The notes beneath the pieces were generated by a model. The model did not search any database. It saw nothing but the letters and a program-made list of their open reading frames with translations, and was not told where the DNA came from. Made by a program: the position numbers and the translations under genes. Below are positions 38,008-45,795 of a stretch of DNA of 64,000 nt, piece after piece. The DNA is from Maricaulis parjimensis (lineage in GTDB: Bacteria; Pseudomonadota; Alphaproteobacteria; Caulobacterales; Maricaulaceae): NCBI RefSeq assembly GCF_016817355.1, contig NZ_JADOTT010000001.1, positions 670,072-734,071 of the forward strand, written 5' to 3'. Within the stretch, counting starts at the first letter, position 1, and each line of letters begins with the position of its first letter.

Positions 38008-39588
38008 ATGGACCTTGCGGTGGGAGGCGCGCGCTTGATCGGAACCGAAAGCAATGCGGTGTTCCGGCTGGCTGCGCTGGTTTCCCTGGGCGGGTTCGTC
38101 TTTGGCTATGACGCGGTGGTCATTTCCGGTGCAGCCCCCGCCGTGGTCGCCCAATTTGGCCTGAGCGACTGGCAAATGGGTTGGATCGTCAGCGCCCCCA
38201 CGCTGACGGCCATGTTTGCCAGCCTCGCCGCCGGCTATCTGAGTGACCGGTTTGGACGCCGGACTATGCTGCGTCTGGCGGCCGCGCTTTATATTATCTC
38301 CTCCTGCCTGTCGGCGCTGGCCAGTGGCTTTCTGTCCCTGTCGATCGCCCGGGCCATTGGCGGGATCGCCTTTTCCTCGTTGGTGATTGCTCCAGTCTAT
38401 CTGGCCGAAATTTCGCCGGCAGCGGCGCGTGGACGGGTCGTTTCCATGCACCAGCTGGCCATCGTCTTGGGCCTTTCGGCGGCCTATTTTGCCAATGTCT
38501 CTCTTCAGGGGCTCAGCGAGTCCGGGCAGGCCTGGGTGGCCTGGGCCGGGATCGACCGTGAAGCCTGGCGCTGGATGCTCGGAATCGAGCTGGTTCCGGC
38601 GATCACTTGGTTGCTCGCCCTGTCTTTGCTGGTTCCTGAAAGTCCGCGCTGGCTGGTCCAGAAAGGGCGCTCGGATGCGGCCCGCCGTGTCCTGTCGCGG
38701 CTCTATCCGGCCGATCGTGCCGATGAGATCATCAGCCGGGTCAGCGATGTGGCGACATCGACTGGAACGCGGCTCCGCAACAGCCTGGCCTGGTTGTCGT
38801 CCCCGCTTATGCGCAAGGCATTGCTGATGGGCCTGATTGTCGGGATCGCGCAGCAGATCACCGGCGTGAACGCCATCTATTTCTACGCACCGGTCGTGTT
38901 CGAGCAGACCGGGATCGGCGCCAATGCGGCCCTGTTCCAGGCTGCGCTGATCGGCTTGACCAATGTCGTGTTCACCATCGTGGCCATGAGCCTGGTCGAC
39001 CGGATCGGCCGGAAGCCGCTCCTGCTTCTCGGCCTTGCCGGTGTCGGGCTGAGTACAACACTCGTTGCCCTGTCCTTCAGCTCGGCGACCTATCACCTGG
39101 ATGCGGGCATTCTGGCCGGGGCCAGCGAGAGCCTTCGCGCGATCGATCTTTCGGCTCTGGATGACGTCTATTTCCAGTCCGATGTCGCGTTCAAGAACGC
39201 GCTGATCGGTGAGATGGGTGCCGAGCTTTACCGCACCCATCAGTCCGAATTGCTGCGTATCGGCATCGAGATGAATGCGGGCCTGATCCTGACGGGCATC
39301 CTGGTCTTCGTGGCCAGTTTTGCGGTTTCGCTGGGGCCCGTGACCTGGGTTTTCCTGTCCGAAATTTTCCCGAATGCCATTCGCGGCACGGCCATCGCAC
39401 TGGTCGCTTTCGTCAATGGGCTTGTCAGTTTTTCCGTCCAGCTCGTCTTTCCGGCAGAGCTGGCCACGTTTGGCGCCTCCGTCACATTCCTGATGTACGG
39501 GGCCGCTGCGCTCTTCTTCTTTGTCCTTGTCGCCTTGCTCGTTCCGGAGACACGGGGCAAGAATCTCGAATCCATCAATGAGGGGTAA
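38008..39588 (+). CDS. MFS sugar porter
   Basis: A 526-residue major facilitator of the sugar porter family, probably importing glucose by proton symport. Twelve hydrophobic segments are visible, with family motifs GYLSDRFGRRTML after TM2, PESPRWLVQKGR after TM6, DRIGRKPLLLLG after TM8 and PETRGKNLESI at the end. QQITGVNAIYFYAP in TM7 is the hexose-binding stretch. Between TM9 and TM10 there is a non-hydrophobic insert of about 60 residues (YHLDAGILAGASESLRAIDL to TMs again near EMNAGLILTG). Such an insert is unusual compared with XylE/GalP. The gene follows GH3 after 21 bases and takes up the end product of glucan digestion. Confidence 0.9.
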   Translation: MDLAVGGARLIGTESNAVFRLAALVSLGGFVFGYDAVVISGAAPAVVAQFGLSDWQMGWIVSAPTLTAMFASLAAGYLSDRFGRRTMLRLAAALYIISSCLSALASGFLSLSIARAIGGIAFSSLVIAPVYLAEISPAAARGRVVSMHQLAIVLGLSAAYFANVSLQGLSESGQAWVAWAGIDREAWRWMLGIELVPAITWLLALSLLVPESPRWLVQKGRSDAARRVLSRLYPADRADEIISRVSDVATSTGTRLRNSLAWLSSPLMRKALLMGLIVGIAQQITGVNAIYFYAPVVFEQTGIGANAALFQAALIGLTNVVFTIVAMSLVDRIGRKPLLLLGLAGVGLSTTLVALSFSSATYHLDAGILAGASESLRAIDLSALDDVYFQSDVAFKNALIGEMGAELYRTHQSELLRIGIEMNAGLILTGILVFVASFAVSLGPVTWVFLSEIFPNAIRGTAIALVAFVNGLVSFSVQLVFPAELATFGASVTFLMYGAAALFFFVLVALLVPETRGKNLESINEG

Positions 39589-39632
39589 CGCGCGAGCGCT
39601 CGAAGAAGGCCGCGCACCATAGGGGTAGGACC

Positions 39633-41282
39633 ATGAACTTGACGACGATCGATCTTGTTATCGTTATCAGCTACGCGATTCTTCTGATCGTGGTTGCCAA
39701 TCTGGTGAGCCGCGAGAAGGAGGGTCACAAGAAGGATGCCGAGGATTATTTCCTGGCCGGCAAGGCCCTGCCCTGGTGGGCGGTTGGCGCTTCACTGATT
39801 GCGGCGAACATCTCCGCAGAGCAGATCATCGGGCAATCCGCCCAGGGCTATGTCGTGGGCCTGGCCATTGCCGCCTATGAATGGCAGGCGGCCATCGTCC
39901 TGCTGATCGTGGCGAAGTATTTCCTGCCGATCTTCCTGAAGGCGGGTGTCTATACGATGCCGCAATTCCTCGATCTGCGTTTTGGCAGCGGGGTCAAGAC
40001 GATCATGGCCGTGTTCTGGATCGCCCTGTACACCACGGTGAACCTGACCGCAGTCCTCTGGCTCGGTGGTCTGGCCATTTCGGCGGTGACCGGGCTGGCC
40101 GTCTGGCCGGCCATGGCCCTGTTGGCCGTGTTTGCCATCCTGTACTCGCTCTATGGCGGCCTCAAAGCCGTAGCGCTGACAGACATTATCCAGGTCGTGA
40201 TCCTGATCGCGGGTGGTCTCCTGATCACGTATGTGGCCTTGAGCCTGGTCGGCCAGGGCGCCGGACCGATTGCCGGATTCGGCACGCTCATGGGCGAGAT
40301 TCCGGGGCATTTCGACATGATCCTGCCCTCTGACCATCCCAGCTATGGCGATCTGCCGGGGATCTGGACCCTGCTCGGTGGTCTGTGGGTGCTCCACTTC
40401 TCCTATTGGGGCTTCAACCAGTACATCATCCAGCGCGCGCTGGGATCCAAGGACCTGGCCGAGGCCCAGAAGGGTCTCGCCTTCGCCGCCGGTCTGAAAC
40501 TCCTGATCCCGGTGATCGTGGTCGTGCCGGGCATTGCCGCGCTCTATCTGGCGCAGAATGGCATTCTGGATGGGTCCTCGCTGGCTGACCGGGCTGACAG
40601 CACATATGGCGTGCTGATGACGCTGGTGCCGTCCGGTGCACGGGGCCTGGTATTCGCGGCCCTGGTTGCCGCCATCGTGTCCTCGCTGGCCTCGATGGTG
40701 AACTCGATTTCGACCATTTTCACGATGGATATCTACCGGGCCTTCATCAAGAAGGACGGTCAGACGGGCCATTATGTGACGGTCGGCCGGATCACGGCAC
40801 TGACGGCCATGATTGCAGCGCTGCTGCTGGCCCAGCCCTTCCTGGGCGGGTTCGAAAGCGCCTTCCAGACGATCCAGGAATACACCGGCTTCATCGCGCC
40901 GGGTGTTGTGGCCATCTTCCTGTTGGGCTTCTTCTGGAAACGGGCCAATACGCAGGGGGCTTTCGCCCTGCTCATTTCCTCGGTCGGCCTGTCTTTCTTC
41001 TTCTGGCTGCTGGCCAACCCGTCTGCTCTGGGTGGGGCCGGCGGCGGGCTTCTGTCCGCCATCGGGCTGGAAGCGCTCGACATGCCGTTCGTGGTGCGGA
41101 TCTGGATCGTCTTCCTGGCCTGTCTCGTGGTGGGCGTCGCGGTGTCCCTGATGACACCGGCTCCGGCGGAAGGACGGCCCGTGGAACTTTCCGGTCTGCG
41201 CTTCGCGACCAAGACCAGTTTCAACATTTCGGCCCTGGTGATCATCACCATTCTGGTCGGGATATATCTGGCCTTCTGGTAA
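39633..41282 (+). CDS. Sodium/solute symporter (SGLT/SSS family)
   Basis: A 549-residue member of the SLC5/SSS family with about 14 transmembrane helices. Diagnostic segments are AEDYFLAGKALPWWAVGASLIAANISAEQIIGQSAQG near the N-terminus, GGLKAVALTDIIQVVILIAGG, WGFNQYIIQRALGSKDLAEAQKGLAFA, and ASMVNSISTIFTMDIYR. These resemble sodium/sugar cotransporters (vSGLT-like) rather than proline or acetate carriers. The Shine-Dalgarno AGGGGTAGGA precedes the ATG. It ends the glucan operon, giving a Na+-driven route next to the MFS porter. The substrate, probably glucose or an oligoglucoside, is inferred from context. Confidence 0.9.
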   Translation: MNLTTIDLVIVISYAILLIVVANLVSREKEGHKKDAEDYFLAGKALPWWAVGASLIAANISAEQIIGQSAQGYVVGLAIAAYEWQAAIVLLIVAKYFLPIFLKAGVYTMPQFLDLRFGSGVKTIMAVFWIALYTTVNLTAVLWLGGLAISAVTGLAVWPAMALLAVFAILYSLYGGLKAVALTDIIQVVILIAGGLLITYVALSLVGQGAGPIAGFGTLMGEIPGHFDMILPSDHPSYGDLPGIWTLLGGLWVLHFSYWGFNQYIIQRALGSKDLAEAQKGLAFAAGLKLLIPVIVVVPGIAALYLAQNGILDGSSLADRADSTYGVLMTLVPSGARGLVFAALVAAIVSSLASMVNSISTIFTMDIYRAFIKKDGQTGHYVTVGRITALTAMIAALLLAQPFLGGFESAFQTIQEYTGFIAPGVVAIFLLGFFWKRANTQGAFALLISSVGLSFFFWLLANPSALGGAGGGLLSAIGLEALDMPFVVRIWIVFLACLVVGVAVSLMTPAPAEGRPVELSGLRFATKTSFNISALVIITILVGIYLAFW

Positions 41283-41360
41283 AACTTCTGGTGCCAGGCG
41301 CGGAGTTCCCGTGCCTGGCACGTCATGCCTGACCCGGGCCGGCCTATGGCCAGGCCCTCG

Positions 41361-41816
41361 TCAGCCTTCCATCGTCTTCCAAATGGCCTTGGCGATCTTT
41401 GTGAAAGCCTCTTCCTGACCGGTCGGGATCACGTCATGGATGGCTTTTTCGTGCGCCTCGATCTCTGATTTTATTTGCGCCACCAGGGTTTCTCCGGCTG
41501 GGCTGAGGCGCAGGCCGTGGGACCGACCGTCAACCGGTTCGCGCTCGATCAGCTGACGGTCATCCAGCCGGGCGACCAGCGGCGCCATGTTGGCGCTGCG
41601 TATGGCCAGCATGCGTCCGACCTCGCTCTGGCGAATCCTCGGATTGGCTTCGATCACCAACAAGACCGATGCTTCGGTCGGCCGAAGTTCGAGCGTGGCA
41701 AATTGTTCGGCAAGCCGTGCCATGGACGCCGTTGAGGCGCGCCGGAGCATGTAGCCGAGATTGTTCTTGAACGGGTCCGCTTTCAAGCCTTGCGCTCCCA
41801 CAGTGAGATATGGCAT
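41361..41816 (-). CDS. MarR-family repressor of the hydroxycinnamate genes
   Basis: A winged-helix MarR regulator of about 151 residues from the ATG at 41816. The DNA-binding part reads LRPTEASVLLVIEANPRIRQSEVGRMLAIRSANMAPLVARLDDRQLIEREPVDGRSHGLRLSPAG. It is transcribed away from the vanillin dehydrogenase gene, and the shared 62-base gap holds a GCTAT-N5-ATAGC operator (41830-41844). MarR proteins in this position (FerC/FerR/CouR types) are known to be released by hydroxycinnamoyl-CoA thioesters. A TTG at 41786 has a better Shine-Dalgarno (GGGAG) and would give 141 residues. A longer frame to 41879 would swallow the operator and is unlikely. Confidence 0.88.
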   Translation of the reverse strand: MPYLTVGAQGLKADPFKNNLGYMLRRASTASMARLAEQFATLELRPTEASVLLVIEANPRIRQSEVGRMLAIRSANMAPLVARLDDRQLIEREPVDGRSHGLRLSPAGETLVAQIKSEIEAHEKAIHDVIPTGQEEAFTKIAKAIWKTMEG

Positions 41817-41829
41817 TAGAATAGAAAAA

Positions 41830-41844
41830 GCTATACGACATAGC
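41830..41844. promoter_or_regulatory. MarR operator between marR and the vanillin dehydrogenase gene
   Basis: GCTATACGACATAGC is a perfect 5-bp inverted repeat GCTAT/ATAGC with a 5-base spacer. Two further copies of this pattern occur upstream of the TonB receptor gene at 45698-45735. It lies in the divergent gap and would let the MarR protein control both itself and the catabolic operon. Confidence 0.75.
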
Positions 41845-41878
41845 AATTGGTCCGGAAGGGACTGGGAGGAAATAGGCA

Positions 41879-43276
41879 ATGAAATTTCAACGCGTCAATC
41901 CAATTACGGGTGAAATTGCGAGTTCGGCCAAGGCGATGACGGTGGCGGAAGCCAACGAAGCCGTTGATCGGGCCGCCGCCGCTTTCCCCGCCTGGTCTGC
42001 AATGGGACCGAATGCGCGCCGCGCCATTCTCAACAAGGCAGCCGCTGCTCTGGAAGCCCGGGGCGATGATTTCGTCGCCGCCATGATGGGCGAAATCGGG
42101 GCCACTGAAGGCTGGGCCCGCTTCAATCTGATGCTGGCCGCCGGCATGGTCCGTGAGGCTGCAGCACTGACGACCCAGATCGAAGGTCAGGTCATTCCTT
42201 CGGACAAGCCGGGCAGCATGGCCATGGCCCTGCGTGAACCCGTTGGTGTTCTGCTGGGTATCGCGCCCTGGAACGCGCCGATCATTCTTGGCGTGCGTGC
42301 CGTCGCCGTACCACTGGCTTGCGGCAATGCCGTGGTGCTGAAAGCCTCGGAAACCTGCCCGCGAACCCATGAGCTGATCGTCGAGGCCTTTGCGGAATCC
42401 GGCATGCCGGAGGGTACTCTGAGTGTCGTGACCAATGCGCCGGACGACGCGGCCGAGATTGTCGGCGCCCTGATCGACCATCCGGCTATCCGCCGCATCA
42501 ATTTCACCGGTTCGACCGCTGTGGGCCGCATCATCGCCAAGCGGGCCGCCGAACACCTCAAGCCGGTTCTCCTGGAATTGGGTGGCAAGGCCCCTTTCAT
42601 CGTGTTGGAGGATGCTGACCTCGACGAGGCCGTGAAGGCTGCGGCTTTCGGTGCTTTCATGAACCAGGGCCAGATCTGCATGTCGACGGAGCGGATCATT
42701 GTCGTCGATTCAATCGCCGATGCGTTCTGTGAAAAGTTCGCGGCCAAGGCCAAGTCCATGCCGGCCGGTGATCCGCGGGAAGGCAATACGCCGCTGGGTG
42801 CGGTCGTGGATGCCAAGACCGTTGCCAAGGTGAATGCGCTCGTCAATGACGCCACCAGCAAGGGGGCACGCGTTATCGCCGGCAGTTCCGCGGACAGCGT
42901 GGTCATGCCCGCCACCGTGGTCGATGGTGTCACGGATGCCATGAATCTCTACCGGGATGAGAGCTTCGGTCCTGTCGTGGCTGTCATCCGTGCGAAAGAT
43001 GAAGCGGACGCGATCCGTATTGCCAATGACAGCGAGTATGGCCTGTCTTCCGCTGTCTTTACGCGGGATGCGTCGCGCGGCCTGCTGGTCGCCCGTCAGA
43101 TTCACTCCGGTATTTGCCATGTGAACGGACCAACCGTGCATGACGAACCGCAAATGCCCTTCGGGGGTGTGGGCGCTTCCGGTTATGGCCGGTTTGGCGG
43201 CAAGGCCGGCATTGATGCCTTCACCGAATTGCGTTGGGTCACGCTGCAGACCACGCCGGGTCATTTCCCGATCTGA
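41879..43276 (+). CDS. vdh: Aldehyde dehydrogenase, probable vanillin dehydrogenase
   Basis: A 465-residue NAD(P)-dependent aldehyde dehydrogenase. It has the coenzyme-binding IAPWNAPIILGVRA, the FTGSTAVGRIIA turn, the general base Glu233 in LLELGGKAP and the nucleophile Cys267 in NQGQICMS. The sequence resembles benzaldehyde-type dehydrogenases (vanillin or salicylaldehyde dehydrogenases). Its place before the hydratase-lyase and CoA ligase genes makes oxidation of vanillin to vanillate, and of 4-hydroxybenzaldehyde to 4-hydroxybenzoate, the likely reaction. GGGAGGAAA precedes the ATG. Transcription should be repressed through the GCTAT-N5-ATAGC site just upstream. Confidence 0.88.
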   Translation: MKFQRVNPITGEIASSAKAMTVAEANEAVDRAAAAFPAWSAMGPNARRAILNKAAAALEARGDDFVAAMMGEIGATEGWARFNLMLAAGMVREAAALTTQIEGQVIPSDKPGSMAMALREPVGVLLGIAPWNAPIILGVRAVAVPLACGNAVVLKASETCPRTHELIVEAFAESGMPEGTLSVVTNAPDDAAEIVGALIDHPAIRRINFTGSTAVGRIIAKRAAEHLKPVLLELGGKAPFIVLEDADLDEAVKAAAFGAFMNQGQICMSTERIIVVDSIADAFCEKFAAKAKSMPAGDPREGNTPLGAVVDAKTVAKVNALVNDATSKGARVIAGSSADSVVMPATVVDGVTDAMNLYRDESFGPVVAVIRAKDEADAIRIANDSEYGLSSAVFTRDASRGLLVARQIHSGICHVNGPTVHDEPQMPFGGVGASGYGRFGGKAGIDAFTELRWVTLQTTPGHFPI

Positions 43277-43293
43277 TTTCAAAGGACAAGAAG

Positions 43294-44157
43294 ATGAGCA
43301 ATCAAACCGCTGCTGCGCCGAACGGCGCCACCGAACGCGCCGAAGAAGACACGGTCGCCTACGAAGTCCGTGACGGAATCGCCTGGGTCAAATTCAACCG
43401 CCCCGAAAAGCGCAACTGCATGAGCCCCAAACTCAACCGCCAGATGATGCGGGTATTGGAGGCTCTGGAATTCCGCGACGATGTGGGCGTGCTCGTGCTC
43501 ACCGGTGAGGGTTCAGCCTGGTCTGCGGGCATGGATCTCAAGGAATACTTCCGCGAGAACGAGGCCAAGGGCCTTGGTGCCGTGCGCCAGTCCCAGCGCG
43601 AATCCTATGGCTGGTGGCGCGCCCTTCGCTGGTATCAGAAACCGACCATTGCGATGATCAATGGCTGGTGCTTCGGCGGTGGCTATGGCCCGCTTTTCGC
43701 CTGCGACCTCGCCGTTGCCGATGAAACGGCACAATTCGGTCTGTCCGAAATCAATTGGGGTATTCTGCCCGGCGGTGGCGCGACCAAGATCGCCTCCGAA
43801 CTCCTGCCCTTCCGCAAGGCCATGTATCACGCGATGATGGGTGAGAATATCGACGGCAAGACCGCCGCCGAATGGGGCCTCGTTAACGAAGCCGTCCCGG
43901 CCGACCAGCTGGAAGCCCGTGTCACCGAGATTGCCAAAGTGCTGCTGGAAAAGAACCCGGTTGCCCTGAAAGCCACCAAGGATGCGGTCCGCCGTGTTCG
44001 CGAAATGACCTATGACAATGCCGAGGATTTCCTCGTCCGGGCCCAGGAGGCCGCCAATTCCTTCGACAATGATGGTCGCAAGGAAGGCATCCGCCAGTTC
44101 ATCGACGAAAAGTCCTACAAGCCCGGTCTGGGTGCCTACGACAAGTCACGTCAATAG
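43294..44157 (+). CDS. ech: p-Hydroxycinnamoyl-CoA hydratase/lyase (feruloyl-CoA)
   Basis: A 287-residue crotonase-fold enzyme that hydrates feruloyl-, caffeoyl- or p-coumaroyl-CoA and splits off acetyl-CoA, leaving vanillin or the matching aldehyde. The sequence GWWRALRWYQKPTIAMINGWCFGGGYGPLFACDLAVADETAQFGLSEINWGI is very close to the HCHL signature, with the oxyanion-hole glycines and the catalytic Glu in SEINWG. The start at 43294 follows AGGACAAG; a frame from 43234 would overlap the dehydrogenase gene. It is co-transcribed with the dehydrogenase (17-base gap) and the CoA ligase (5-base gap). Confidence 0.93.
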   Translation: MSNQTAAAPNGATERAEEDTVAYEVRDGIAWVKFNRPEKRNCMSPKLNRQMMRVLEALEFRDDVGVLVLTGEGSAWSAGMDLKEYFRENEAKGLGAVRQSQRESYGWWRALRWYQKPTIAMINGWCFGGGYGPLFACDLAVADETAQFGLSEINWGILPGGGATKIASELLPFRKAMYHAMMGENIDGKTAAEWGLVNEAVPADQLEARVTEIAKVLLEKNPVALKATKDAVRRVREMTYDNAEDFLVRAQEAANSFDNDGRKEGIRQFIDEKSYKPGLGAYDKSRQ

Positions 44158-44162
44158 CCGTC

Positions 44163-45656
44163 ATGGGCGCCGCCGGAGACTTCATCGCGCTGCAGGCCCT
44201 GCGGCGGCCGGACAAGCTGGCCGCCGTCGACCTCGCTTCGGGTGCACGCTGGACCTATGCGGAACTGGATGATCTGACGGCGCGGCTGGCGGCCGGTCTG
44301 GCAGTCCGCGGCCTGAATTTGGGTGATCGCCTCGCCGTGCTGGCGAAAAACCGGGCCGAGTTGATCGCGCTCCAGCATGCCTGCGCCCGACTGGGAGCCG
44401 CCTATGTGCCGTTGAATTGGCGCCTGTCGCCAGCCGAGCTCGCGGCCCTTGTTGAGGACTGTGATCCCGCCCTGCTTCTGGGCGATGATCAGCTGGACAG
44501 TGCCGGTCTGTCAGGTGAAGCCCTTGAGGCCTTCCTGGTTGAGGCGCGCGGTCTTGCGCCTCATGCACACAGCAAAACGGATCCGGAGCGGATCTCGTTG
44601 ATCCTCTACACGTCCGGCACATCCGGCATGCCCAAGGGCGCGATGCTGTCGGAAGCCAATCTGACGGAAACCGCGATCAATTTCTCCATTCTGGGGGAAG
44701 TGACGGATCGCAGCGTCTTCCTGTGTGATGCCCCCATGTTCCACATCATCGGGCTCGTCACGAATGTGCGCCCGACCCTGATGCGCGGCGGGACCTGCCT
44801 GGTGTCCGACGCTTTTGTTCCGGACCGGACGCTGGACCGGATGGCGGACCCCGAGCTCGGCGTGACCCATTATTTCTGTGTTCCGCAAATGGCCGCCGCC
44901 CTGCGCGAGCAGTCGAACTTTGACCCCGCTCACCTGCAAGGGCTGACGGGTGTGTTCACGGGTGGAGCGCCGCACCCGGCGCCCAATATCAATGCCTGGC
45001 TGGATGACGGGATCTGTATCGTGGACGGGTTCGGCATGAGCGAGACCGGCACAGTGTTCGGCATGCCGGTCGACAGGGAGCTGATCCGCAAGCGTGCCGG
45101 GTCCGCCGGGCAGGGTACGCCCCGTCTTCAAAGCCGGATTGTTGATGCAAACGGGCAGGATTGCCCGATCGGTGAGGCCGGAGAGCTTTGGTTGCGTGGC
45201 CCGGGTGTTTTCAAGGGCTATTGGCGCAGGCCGGAAGCCAATGAGGGCGCTTTCAGCGATGGCTGGTTCAAGACCGGTGACATCGCGATTTCCGATGCCG
45301 AAGGCTATCACTGGCTGGTTGATCGCAAGAAGGATATGTTCATCTCCGGTGGTGAGAACGTCTATCCCGCCGAGATCGAGGCTGCCTTGTGCGGCCATCC
45401 GGACGTTGCCGAGTGCGCAATTGTCGGCGTCGCGGACGAGCGTTGGGGTGAAGTGGGGCATGCTTTCATCGTGACCCGGTCGGGACATGATGCAACGGCC
45501 GAAGCGTTCATGGGCTGGCTTGACGGGCGACTCGCCCGTTACAAGCTGCCGCGACATGTCAGCTTTATCGACGCCTTGCCCCGCAATGGAGCCGGCAAGG
45601 TTTTGAAGCGTGAATTGCGGGACTATCCACTGCCGGAAATGGCCCGCCAGCGTTAG
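44163..45656 (+). CDS. fcs: AMP-forming feruloyl-CoA synthetase
   Basis: A 497-residue acyl-adenylate-forming ligase that would activate ferulate and p-coumarate to CoA thioesters. Signature segments are ILYTSGTSGMPKGAMLSEAN (P-loop), GFGMSETGTVFG, WFKTGDIAISDAEGYHWLVDRKKDMFISGGENVYPAEIE and the C-terminal catalytic lysine in PRNGAGKVLKRELR. The enzyme is of the Fcs/4-coumarate ligase type, unlike the ADP-forming FerA of Sphingobium SYK-6. It starts five bases after ech stops. The three genes together form a CoA-dependent non-beta-oxidative hydroxycinnamate pathway, ending at a terminator at 45666. Confidence 0.9.
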   Translation: MGAAGDFIALQALRRPDKLAAVDLASGARWTYAELDDLTARLAAGLAVRGLNLGDRLAVLAKNRAELIALQHACARLGAAYVPLNWRLSPAELAALVEDCDPALLLGDDQLDSAGLSGEALEAFLVEARGLAPHAHSKTDPERISLILYTSGTSGMPKGAMLSEANLTETAINFSILGEVTDRSVFLCDAPMFHIIGLVTNVRPTLMRGGTCLVSDAFVPDRTLDRMADPELGVTHYFCVPQMAAALREQSNFDPAHLQGLTGVFTGGAPHPAPNINAWLDDGICIVDGFGMSETGTVFGMPVDRELIRKRAGSAGQGTPRLQSRIVDANGQDCPIGEAGELWLRGPGVFKGYWRRPEANEGAFSDGWFKTGDIAISDAEGYHWLVDRKKDMFISGGENVYPAEIEAALCGHPDVAECAIVGVADERWGEVGHAFIVTRSGHDATAEAFMGWLDGRLARYKLPRHVSFIDALPRNGAGKVLKRELRDYPLPEMARQR

Positions 45657-45665
45657 TTTGGTGTC

Positions 45666-45690
45666 GTGCTGCAGTGCAGCACAAGTTTTT
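45666..45690 (+). terminator. Terminator of the vdh-ech-fcs operon
   Basis: GTGCTG-cagtg-CAGCAC (within a perfect 17-base palindrome at 45666-45682) is followed by AAGTTTTT. It is short but well placed, nine bases after the fcs stop codon and just before the two MarR operators of the next gene. Confidence 0.7.
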
Positions 45691-45697
45691 CCAAAAG

Positions 45698-45735
45698 GCT
45701 ATATACGATAGCAATCAATGGCTATACGTTATAGT
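45698..45735. promoter_or_regulatory. Tandem MarR operators upstream of the TonB receptor gene
   Basis: GCTATATACGATAGC (45698-45712) and GCTATACGTTATAGT (45721-45735) share the GCTAT-N5-ATAG[CT] pattern with the marR-vdh operator. Their centres are 23 bp apart, about two helical turns, so two dimers could bind on one face. The receptor ATG lies 60 bases downstream. Confidence 0.75.
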
Positions 45736-45795
45736 GGTTACGACCAATTCAGTCGCATGGTCCGATAGAAGACTGGCGGCGCTAGGGAGGAAATA

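Noticed and set aside
36178-39240. 1020-codon open frame on the minus strand
   Set aside because: It lies wholly antisense to the clear GH3 and MFS genes, has no recognisable domain, and reflects high-GC codon bias opposite real genes.
39792-41321. 509-codon minus-strand frame opposite the sodium symporter gene
   Set aside because: Composition (His/Gln/Asp-rich) is typical of an antisense shadow; the symporter on the other strand is certain.
41291-41321. Terminator after the symporter gene
   Set aside because: A 9-bp hairpin exists (gtgccaggc/gcctggcac) but no T run follows on the plus strand; on the minus strand only a weak GTTTT lies behind it, so it was not listed as a feature.
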